A stretch of DNA of 64,000 nucleotides. It comes from Colius striatus. Taxonomy: Eukaryota > Chordata > Aves > Coliiformes > Coliidae. Where the stretch lies: contig NC_084759.1 of the NCBI RefSeq assembly GCF_028858725.1, forward strand, positions 89,271,389-89,335,388, in the 5' to 3' direction. The stretch's first letter is position 1, and every line of letters starts with the position of its first letter. Under the pieces are notes generated by a model. It saw only the letters and a list, made by a program, of their open reading frames with translations. It was not told the origin of the DNA and did no database searches. The position numbers were made by a program, and so were the translations under genes. Below are positions 23,915 to 35,900 of the stretch, one piece after another.

Positions 23915-26900
23915 CTGAAAAGAAAAACAATATTTGTAAAGTACCGAGTCAAATGTGTGTGACTGTAGCGTTTAACACTTATCACAACTGCCTGGAAATG
24001 AGAATACTAAAATTATGAAGAGGGGTGCAGGGGGAAGAAACATGTTCAAAAACATATGAAGCTGGGTGGCAACTGCTGGCACTGATGAAGTGAAAATTGA
24101 CTCTTGGCTGTCTTTAACAACACATTTAAAATACAGTTATCATTTAAAAAGTCAAAATACAGAGGAATCGTCATAGCAATTTCATGCCGAAACCACTCTT
24201 GTTTTGATTAAAACAAGACAGATGTTCCACAAACTCCACCATGACTTCAATTTTAATCACATGAAAAAAAAGTCTTTAAAAAAATCCACACAAACGATTT
24301 TTGGAAGACTGGATCATTGGAAAAGAAATATACTTCGTTCGTTATAAGCCACTTCCCTAACAACTTAATCCTACAGAAACCACTTACGTATGACGACGCC
24401 TGTGTACGCTATTTCATCATGTATAACATTTTATATCAAACACATGCCATTTCATAAATCCTCTACTTCAAACACTTCAGACTGGCTATTAGTGCAATTA
24501 GATGAAAATAATATAATCTGAGAAAACCAACAATGAACCAAACTAAACAACCCCATCCTGTCCCACCTACTTCTGCGGGGCAGTGGAGAGGGGACAGGTT
24601 AAGCTACTTGGGGTGCAGAAGAGGCTGGGAAACCATCTCTCATGAACTTCCACTTCACATCACATTGAAATTTAATATATTTTTTTATCACCCTATGTGC
24701 AACTCCATACAAGTTAAATCTGAATTCTCAAAGGTCTCAATTACAGAGCGCTAGTGTGGCTGCTGTTACATTGTCTGCAGCATATTCCAAGTCAGGATTC
24801 ATACTTATTGAGAAAGAAACTTACATCTGTATGAAATGTGAAAACATGTTAAAACAGGCTAAACAGACTTTATCTTAAAAAAACCCAAAACAGCAACCAA
24901 ACAAAAAAATCCCAATTGAATAAAATGTCTTCAAATGATAGAAATAGCCCCAGTGACACTGATCAGCACACCACAGGCTGCATCTTTCTACCTCTTTCCA
25001 ACATAGTATTTACCTGACAGATTCTAAAGACAGATATTCTTTCAGCTGTATAAAAATGATATAAACCCCACAACTTTAACAACAAATAGGTCATGTCTTT
25101 TTCTCCAGAAAGGTCGGTCTTTTCTAACCACATAATTTTGTTACCAGCAGTCTACGAAGCTCTGGCTTTTGTTTTTGTGGCCACCATGTTTTAACTGCAG
25201 CACTCTCAACCTTTTTTGTCATGATCTTTCTGGCTTTCTCACTATCCCAGAACCTGCAAAGTCAATAGCAGTTCTTAAGCTGTACCAGCTGTAAAAGTGC
25301 ATTCACTTTGAAGTTTGTGTGTCATCTTTATGACTCAACAAAATACAGAGCTAAAGGAAAGAGTACAATCTGATAACTTTTAATGAAATGTACAGCCAGA
25401 CCATCTCTGATTCTGATGCTTTCCAGTTTTGGACTTGCATTTTCAAGTAATCACCACCTGCAGAGGAAGGTAAGAAAAAACGACTGGCAGAAATCAGTTT
25501 ATCACCTTAGACTTACCTCTTCAATTAGAGTATTGATTTCGGGTGCTGCCTTATTTGCACGCTTTTTTAACTGTTTTTTTGCTTTGTTGACATCTTTTTC
25601 AACTCTCTTCCAATCAACTTGTACATATCCACTATGACTAGCAATCTAGGGAAATAAAGGGTATTTAGTATAATGGTAGTTAAAATTTCATGCGTCAAAA
25701 TACGGTATCTTAGTGCCTACAGAGAGAGGGGTTTAAATTCTCTTTCTTTTTTTTAAAAAATTACAGATACAGGAAAATACATTGTTCCAATTACAGCAGG
25801 TACTCTGCTTCAAATACTAATGTTTTCCACAGCAACAGCAGTTCATATTAGAACAAGCAATGGCAAAGTTCAGTAGACTCTTGTTAATTTTACCAGTTCT
25901 CTACTCTTCAGTTATAAAAGCTTTAAATAAGCATGGCTTTCCTTCAGCATTTACTGTAACTTTACTTGTAAGAAAAGGAAAGAGAAAAGCACATTCATAG
26001 GACAACAATGAAAAAACTGTTTCATTTCGTCTTCTTTCAGAATTGTGGAAATCTGATTTGTGACAGGGTATCTGGGGCTAACCAGAATCATCCTTAGAAA
26101 CACTGAAAACTATTATTTGATCTTACATCATTTAAGCTGCCTGACAAAAAAAGAGTTTTGATACAAGAAAATTCTCATACTTTCTACAAAGCAAAGCGAG
26201 TAAGTAGAAAAATAATACGGTCTGTGTACAGCAAAAGTTCTGTAACATCTGTAAAAGGGGGAAGTTTTGGAGGACTGTTCATACTAATTTGCACTCAAAC
26301 TCTTCAAACGCTTAAACAACATCCATAAGACTTTTAGCACTTTTAACAACTATCCCAACCCTTTCTCTTATTTCTCTTGCTCAGATTTGATCCTGGAAAA
26401 AAATTAAGATGTTGTGTAACCTGACCAACACTGACAGATCAACCAATTTCCCTACAATTCACAAAATAAATACGTATTGAAATGTTTATCGGATCTTAGC
26501 TTAAAAAAAAATTAAATCAGGTAATTACTGCATGCTCTAGAGAACAGTTAAGCAACTCATTAGTTGGAAAAAACAGAAGGGAGGGAGAAAAATAAAAACT
26601 AAGGATTACTGTTGATTTTAACTGCTAAGACAAACAGATATCGTCCACTAACTTTACAGGTAAATGACTGTTACACAAAAAATTCTTTCTGTAAAGTGAG
26701 ATTTCTCAGGTGCTTCTTAAGGTCATATTTAGCAGTCATGTAACTTATCGCAGAATCACAGAATCTTAAGGGTTGGAAGGAACTTTGCAAGGTCATCTAG
26801 TCCAATCCCCCTGCCAGAGCAGGACCACTTAGAGTGGGTCACACAGGAACTCATTCAGGTGGGTTTTGAATGTCCTCAGAGAAGGAGACTCAACAACCCA

Positions 26901-29900
26901 TCTGGGCAGCCCATTCCAGTGCTCCCTCACCCTCACAGTGAATTCTTCCTTGTGTTTCTTTGGAATCTCTATGTTCCAACTTGTACCCACTGCCCCTTTT
27001 CCTATCATTGGACATCACTGAAAACAGCCTGGCTCCATCCTCCTGACACCCACTCTTTACATATTTGTAAAGAATAAAGAGATCACCCCTTGTTCTCCTC
27101 TTCTCCAAGCTAAAGAGCCCCAGCTGCCTCAGCCTTTCATCACAGGGGACCTGCTCCACTCCCTTCACCATCTTGATGGCCCTGTGCTAAACTCTCTCCA
27201 GCAGCTCCCTGTCCTTCTTGAGCTGAGCAGCCCAGAACTGGACACAATATTCCAGATGTGGTCTCATGAGGGCAGAATAAAGGGTGAGGAGAACCTCTCT
27301 CAACCTACTGCCCATAGCCCTTCTAATACACCCCAGGATGCCACTGGCCCTCTTGGCCATGAGAGCATATTGCTGGCTCATGCTCATCCTGCTGTTTACC
27401 AGGACCCCCAGGTTCCTTTCCCCTACATTACTCTCTAACTTATGTACCAGTGTTTTATGCAAATAGTGCAATCAGTAAATAAAAGTCACAGATAAGGAAC
27501 TTTTGTAGAACAGCTACTTAAATACACAGTTTATTAGGTTTGGTATAGGAAGAATTGTTTCACATCGCTTACAGGCACTGAATTTTGACTTCCATGTAGT
27601 TCTTTCTACCAAGTAACTAAAATTAGACCATCTAGCTTGTTTTACAACAGCCATAATAATTAAGCAACATATTTCACCACAAATTAGAATATCACAATCC
27701 TGAAAAAAACTAAAATGAAGCTAGTGTCAGATAGAATTTTGTCTGAATTTAAAACAAGGCTCCTAAAAGATCACCTACGTAAGAAAAAACCCTTTCAGTT
27801 TCCATTTTTGCACAAGATTAAAAAACCCAATTTGCTGGACAAACGCAAAATGAACTTATTGTTATACTCCCCTTTACTTCACCTCTCAAGAAATTGAATG
27901 ACCTTGCATGTCTGCTGTATTTATCCCCTCAGGCACTAGTGTGAGGCAGGGATAGCTAATTAATGACTGTCCATACAGTATGAAAACATGAAACCACATG
28001 TAAAGTTGCACCGCTTGCACACCCAGTCACTGGATGAAACAACAGGGAAAAAAAAAAATAATAACATGGTTTTTATTTCATGGATTGAACGTTTCACAAG
28101 AATTTCTAGAAGGCCCAAGCATTGAACTGGTGCTTTCTAACTCGTAAAACTGAAAACTAAATATGGCCTGATTGACTCAGTCCAACACAAGGTAAGAAAT
28201 GCTAATATATTTGCTTGCCTGTAAATCCATTTTAGAAGAAATATTTCATTAAGACTAGCTCAATCAGCTCAGTTACCCATACAAAAAAAAAAGGATAAGG
28301 CAGAACTTTTTCAATTAAGTTCTGTTTAGCTCTTCAGTAGTTACACATTTGAATAAAAACACTAGTTTACACAGTAAAAACAAAAAACCCAAAAAAAAAG
28401 AGAAAATCACACTCCTTTTCATCCCTGAAGTTAGTGGCCAAGATCATAGCTTATGGTTTTGAGTGTTTGGACACAACTGTGAAATAAGCAACAGAGGTCA
28501 CAGCTTTGAATATAAAATTTATAACTGAGAAGAATAAAACCCTGGACTTCACTGACATGGTAGTCAGAGCCCATGTCATTCCTACTGTGGCTGCAATCGT
28601 ATTAATTACTTAACTTTGTATGTAAGAGCAGCAATGTTGGTGAGAGACTTCCATTTTTAGATGCTAATACATCATGAAAAAAACTATTGCTGACAATAGT
28701 AAATTTACATAAACACAAGTTCTTGATGTTGAACAGTATTTTTGAACTCAGTCCCTACAATAGCAAACTAAAATAATAATATTCCATTATCAGTTCCATA
28801 CTTAAATATTAAGAAGTCATATATATAGATATTCTTAGAGAGACACATGTGGGTAGGGGTGTAGATTTCTGTATGTACCTATAAATCTATGTATGATAAT
28901 GGAATAATACACATTACATACATATAAGTATCTCATATATCCTATATGTAAAATTTACTTTAATTCAAGATCTTCCAGAACTGTTGAAAAAATGATTTTT
29001 TTTCCAAAAAGGAAATTGAAAAATACCGCATCAATGCAGAATATGTACTAAATAGAATATTAATATTAAAAACATGTACATCTTTCTCTACATGTATCAA
29101 AGAAAACTGAGAATTGAAAAGGGAAGACTTCATTTTAGGTGATGATACCAGAGAGGCGTACAAGTATCTTGTTTTTGTGAAACATTATTATGAGTAATGA
29201 GCAGAAAATTTATACGGCAAGATAAGAGAGTTTGAATGTCTTCAAAGAGAAAATCTCTCATACTAGAAAAGCCCAACCAAGCCTAGAAAGTACATGTGAG
29301 CTCCCTGTGCTCAGCCGCTCATGCAGCACACAGACTTTCATATACTTTCTGGTATTTTGATAGGCAGCAACCCTCATCACACAGAATCACAGAGTCATAG
29401 AATGGTAGGGGTTGGAAGAGACCTCTAAAGATCATCTAGTCCAATCGTCCTGGTGCAAGCTAACCAACTTCCAGAACATATCTGACGAGTCTCTGATCTC
29501 AGTATACAGAGACAAGCAGGGATGAAGAAATAAGACATTTTTTTCTGCTAAGAGTTAAACTGCAGAGGCCTTTGGCCATCATCTGCTGACACAGCTCCAC
29601 TGTAACCAGTGAAACTAACTTACAACAATGAGAAATGATGCCACTCTATTTCATGTCAAAATCCACCAGAACTATGGTATTTCTTTAAAAGGCTAACTTC
29701 CAACTACTGTTTGCTTTGGCTATTCTACCGAATGTTCCCTCAAAGTCTGCACATATCAACTGCCAAGTGCGATATTCAACACAAAAGCAAATAGGAAAGA
29801 GTTGTGTTAAGTCCCCACCTCCAGAAGCATGTTGTCCCCTCCCCACTTTACTGAGATGCCACAACATCATCATGGCATGGTATCAACAAGCCCCCATACA

Positions 29901-32900
29901 AGATACAGCCAAAAAGTTTATTTTGCTTCTTGTGTTGTCTTTAAGGATTCACTTAAGTTAGAAAATAATTTCATGAAGAACTGCACTCATCAGTGGCATA
30001 TTAATAGGATGAGGAAAAATATATTAGCAAAAGCATAAATAACTGAAGAAAAATACGATCTTTTTATTAAATAATAGTCAACACATGATGGGAAAAGCTG
30101 CAATTTGTATGTTGACTGCACAGTAAAAATCCAACAAAACCATTAGTAAGGATACAGTAGTTTATAATCACCAAGAGAACAGGCACTCATTAAGAACAAT
30201 TGGTTTTAACTAACTCATTATGAGCCACATGCGTTCATATTTCCCTGCTCTTCAGGATTTCACTAAGCTCTGCTGTACAAATTAAAAGTTATAGAAGGAA
30301 AATGCCTTGCTTGTTATGAGAAATGAATTCTGTTTTCCTTAATATAGTGCATGGGTATTAGTCTTACAACAGTTTATTTGAAGAATTGCATGTACTTCAA
30401 TAAAAAAGGAGAGTTAATTGATCAAATTAAGTTGTTGAACTATCCAGCACAAAGGTGTGATAACAGATTTCAATGTTGAAAAACTATGCATATTCCTTAA
30501 TGTCATTTTTATTCTCTTCCTCACTTCACTTAATCTGTACTAAGAGTGAAAAATTTCTACAACACTTAGAAAAACCTGAATTTTTTTTTTTTTTGCTTCT
30601 TGTACAAACTGACACTCCAATAATGTATTGCTTTCAGCTTCCTAGTAGGTTTCTTGAGATGAAGTCATCAGGTGCTGAAGCAAAGATGCATTTTTTTTAA
30701 TTTCAGGACTGAAATGTTGCACTGAATGGGCTTTAGCCAAGAATCTTGCCTTCTGTAGATCTTCTTGTTTTAGTAGGTAATTATAACATCAATATTGCAA
30801 TCAGCAAGTTGAAATGAAATCTGCAGCTTCAGAGAAATGTACAGATAAAAAGGAAGTTTCTAGTCATGTGCTGAAATGCTCCTCTGCCCACTCAAGGGAA
30901 GCACTGAACATGTATTCATAGGGAAATTAAAATCACGATGTGTGATCTTTAAATGAAAAAATTAAAGACTACAGAAATGTAATTACACTACAGAATTTAT
31001 GACTCAGCTTTAAAAATGCAAAACGTTTTGAATTAAAATGAAAGACCAAGGCATTTACTTCATTCCTTTCCAAGAGAATCTGATCTTAATTAAAGATATA
31101 GACAACTCAATCAAAATATGCAACTCATTTTCCTCTTGGATAATATTCTCTTTCAGATACACTGTAAATGAGATCAATTAAGAAATCAGACACTCAAACA
31201 CATGGTAAATCTATTTCATGTACAGGAAAGCTCCCCAAATTTCACAGCTCAACAAGCCAAAATATTGCACAAGTAATGTGTTTTAAGCAATTTCTATTTT
31301 CCTTTGTCCGCAGGTCTTCATTTTAACTTTTCAGCTTCCTGTAGCAGAAGTACTAACGAAGGCACCTGCAGGCAACATCCTGCCTGCTACCCTTGGATGC
31401 CAGGCCTCTGTTCTGCATGCTCTTCAGCCACATTTAGGTAGGAATTGTCATGAAAAGAATTAAGACCAACGGCATTCAACACAGGAAGGGAGATTCGGAT
31501 CTAGGTCACCTAGATGAAATGTGTGCATTTATATACGTATGTAAAGATTTAATTCTTCCCTTATGATCCAGAAACACACGTTTATAGGCTAAGTCCAGAG
31601 TACTACATCAAATTAATTAGCTTACCGGTGTAACACATTTTTTCAGAATTTTACATCTGGATGATTCTAAACCATGTCAGATTCAACATCCTTGTAAAAT
31701 TCAACCCTGTGTTTCGGTATAAGCCCAATAACCAGTAACTTCCAAGAAATTTACAAAGGTCATCAATGCCCAGTAGTGAAGTAGAATGAATTATAATACT
31801 ATAAAATGTCCTATCAAAATTATTTCTCTTTGACTTTTGACGTTGTTGATGATGCTTGCTTTTGAATAATTCAAACTGAAATACACTTTCTATTTGTTGA
31901 AAACAACTTAAACCAAATAATTCCAAGAGTATACGTTCTCACGTAGAGTGCTGCAGTTCAGTTACATGTTTTGCATGGGGTTTAAAAGACAACCCAGAAC
32001 AAACCTCAAAACAGTAGAGAACACGATCATGATGGAAACGATACTACTTCACACAGCTGTGATGTTTTGATGCATTACACAGCAGCAATCAGAGGTACTA
32101 CCCAAGCCTTTCTAATCAACAGTTGACCGCAACAGCCATTACAATCAAAGGAATACCTCCAGAGTGATGTTGGAAAGAATAAAAACAACAACAAATTTAA
32201 CATCCTGCCTCAAAAATTGTCTATTATTGAATCTAAGTGCACATCAGACTACTTGCTCTAAAATGATTTGAGGAAAAAAATGACAAGCTCAAAGGTAGTA
32301 TGACATGAAAAATGCCAGTAAAAAAATCAGGAATTACTTGGCACCTTACAGAAGGATTTGTGAAATTCTCCTTCACTTAGAAGTTCTCTCATCTAATTTA
32401 AAGGCTTTTTGGAAATATGTCTTCCCCTAACCACAATATCTCATGGGAAATGCAGATGATCATGCCAGATAACATCACTAAAAACTATTGGACTTGAAAT
32501 CCAATTGGACAGAGGAATCCAATGAAGATATCGGAACTCTGCAAAGCTTCAGAGGTTCAACAGACAAAACCAGTAAATAGAGCATGGGGAGAAAAGAGAA
32601 AAAGATTGCTTCAGAATGGGACCAGAGGAAGCCTTCCAAGCAACTACCAAAGAAGCCTACTTATTTTGAAGTACTGATAAAATTGTCAAACCTATTTAAA
32701 ATACACAGAGCTTAAATCCCTTGATCGCCCACACCATACATTTACAGGAAGTTCCTCTAATCTGGCAATATTGAATTGGGTACAGCATCTCAAGTTTCTG
32801 CACAGAGGTTTCTTTTGGCTTACTACAAACTATTTTACAGGATAAAGTAGATTCTGATTCACCAACAATTTTTAGAAATCTTTTTGTACACTGTATGCCA

Positions 32901-35900
32901 GCTGAAATGTAAGTTTTTTTGACTGATAAGGCTAAAAAGATGAAGTAGATAAGAAGCTTTCCTAATTAAATTTTACCCAACAGCTCTGTTTTTCCTATTG
33001 TTTAGTAAATAACATTTGCCAACTTATAAAGCATGAAATGCTACATACTTGAAGCAGAAGAAAGCCACCACCTACTGCAGTTGCTGCAAGCTTTCCGACT
33101 TTCTGGAACAAAAATCCCGCACACCTTAGGAGAACAAAACAAAACAAAACAAAACCCAGTCCAATGAAGTTGTCTGCTGAACAATGCCACACTCCAAAAT
33201 TCCTGACTACAACTATTGCTATTTTTTCATTTAACAAAGCAAACGTATCATTTCACATTTTCAAATCTTAAAATCAGAATTTTTAATAGTAACAATACTT
33301 ATTTAATAATGTCTAACATAAGATAACATGAGTCATGGTTGCTAGTTCATGGCTGTCCTGTAAGGCAATACCAATGTAGTAATATAAAAGTGCTGTTATA
33401 ACTGTTCCAAAATGGAATGTAAATATATTATAACATCATTTGTATTAACTATACAACTATACAGCTAAAAACAAGTTATATCCCTAATGTAAGAGTTAAA
33501 AACCAGCAGGGTCCCTCTACTGGGATGTGGCCTTAGCCTATTGCTAATGGATCAAGGCAAATAGAAAATTATTTATCTTGTTCCTAGTCTCCAAATACTC
33601 CTAACATTTGACAGAGAACAGCACAGATATTGATACCACAGCACAGTTTGGGCAGGAAGGGATCTCCGGAGGCCATTTAGTTCAGCCAACTTCTCAAAGC
33701 TGAGCCAGCTGCAAAGTCTGATCCAACCTCCAAGCTAAATCAGGTTGCGCACGGCCCTAACTCAGGCAAGCGCTGAATGTTTCCAAGGGGGATAGTTCCA
33801 TAACTTCTGTAGGTAACTCTGCTGGGGTCTGAGCCTCTCCCCTGACTAGCCCACAGAGAAGGGATATTTTCCCCCCTGCATACGAACAGTGAATTCACAT
33901 TCATGTACGTGAATACACACATAGCAGTATACACATTATATATATATATATATATGTACTGAAATACACACTTCCCAGATCTGTCAATAAGTCAGCTTTT
34001 ATGGATGCCAGATGAACTATTCCCTAAAAGTTTCAGGATTTATATATACACATCTGTCTTTTCAAAATAATTGTTAGGCTTTGGAGGCAAAAAAAAAAAA
34101 AATCATAGAATCATAGAATGGTAGAGGCTGGAAGGGACCTTTAGAGATCATCTAGTCCAACCCCCCTGCAGAAGCAGGTCCACCTAGATCAAGTTGCATA
34201 GAATCAACACAGGAAGCCTGCACTCCTCAAGGCTCTACTGAGTCTGGACACAACAAAATTTAACTTTTAGTCTGTTTCATCTTCGAAATCATGTATTTTA
34301 AATCTGTTTGAAAAGTTACTGTGCTACCATACTACTTGTTTTTCACTTAGGTATTTTAGAATACTGGAACAAATACTGTTCAAATACTTTTGACAAATAA
34401 ATCCTTCAACAGAGCTGCTAAGAACCGTGGCCACATTTTCCCATTTCAGTACTCATCTTTACTGTCTAGCTTTCACCATGAATTATTTTAGCGTAACTAG
34501 ACTGTGGTAACTCTTCAGTTAACACAAGAGCAGACTGTTAAATTTGTTCAAAATGGCTCCAGCTGACTTTACAGGGAAAAAAAAAGTCTCTATAAAATGA
34601 GGCTCAATTAAAAGTACATTCTGCCATACTTTTTTTTTTTCATTTCTTTTACCTTTAAAATATGTCTTAGCCGTAATATCATAACTAGGTTTCTAAATCT
34701 ATACTAGCAAGGAAATATGCTTTTCCATACCAACAAAAGTTACATGCGGTAATTTTCCATTTATTCCTTGTGCTTTTAGAGCTGTGCCATTTCCTCAAAT
34801 CCTTTTCACAGTAACTTGGTACAAGCTCCCTTAGATAACTGGTATTTTACCGGTACCACGAAACACTCTAGAATGAGTCAGAGTAACAAGTTAGGAAACT
34901 GTTCACACATGAATCTTGATCAATGATAAAGGAAATCCCGCTAGAGAAGATAACACGTATCTGCTTAAATTGCTTTGGAAAGGAGATCTTCTAACACCGT
35001 AAAAGGTCTAGCACAGCTATGAAAAGAGATGCTCCCTCACCAGCCAGTCACGCCGCCCATCACGATCTGGGTAGCGACGGAGTATTTTTCTACAATTGGT
35101 CCCGAATTGCGGCCAAACACGCGGTTCCACCAATGGTGCCGCCGGGCATACTCTGTTAAATCCAACACTTCATAGGAATCATCGTCACTTTCATGTTCTT
35201 AAAAAAGAAAAAAAAAAAAGAAGAAAAAGGTTATTTTATGGGCTGTATAGTAAAATCAACAACCTATTTATAAGCACCTCAAATGTTAACAGAACCATTT
35301 TTGGTATTAATGGGCTAATCCGATGGTTCAAATTACAGCACACAGACTACCTATGGTCCAGCAGCTCACAGAACAAAGGATTTTTATGTTTTCATGCCCA
35401 AATCTTCCAAGTAAGGAAGAGAAGTCTATAGGGAAAGTATAGTCTATAAAATCCATGACTGGGAGAGAAAAAGTAAACAGGAATCTCCTACCTGTTCAAG
35501 TTCAGTAACCAAGAGGCATCAGATAAAACTAGCAGGTAGGTGGTTCAACACAAAAAAAGGAACTCTTCCAGTTGTCTCCTTCACCCACGCCCCCCCTCAC
35601 CAGAAGCCCCAGATAACCAGTGGAACAGCTTGCTGTAGGATGCTGTAGATATCAAAAGCTGATGTGGACTCCAAATAATAATGAAACAAATTAAAAGGGG
35701 AGGAAAAATCTACCAAAGGCTGTCAGACGCAAAGACAACAATCATGACTAATGAGGTCCTGGGCTGAAAATCATTACAAACATTCTGAGAAAGTATGACT
35801 ACATGCTCTCCCTGTTAAATCTTTCTTAGCTCATCCTGCAGCTGATGGCATTCAGATACAGGATGATGGGCTTTCATCTGACCTAGTACAATTGCTTTTA

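Larger units (their letters stand above)
25646..33048 (-). other. FUNDC1: FUNDC1 intron 3
   Basis: A 7.4-kb phase-0 intron, the largest in the gene. It contains a 0.7-kb CR1 copy in gene orientation (26749-27470), a short CR1 tail (29380-29450) and otherwise AT-rich sequence with poly(A)/poly(T) runs (28043-28052, 30581-30594). No other exon was recognised. Confidence 0.93.
33125..35040 (-). other. FUNDC1: FUNDC1 intron 2
   Basis: A 1.9-kb phase-2 intron. It contains a short CR1 3' end (34101-34198), a degenerate CR1-like piece (33630-33800), an (AT)n run at 33938-33954 and the (AAAAC)4 repeat adjoining exon 3. Nothing else is recognised. Confidence 0.93.
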
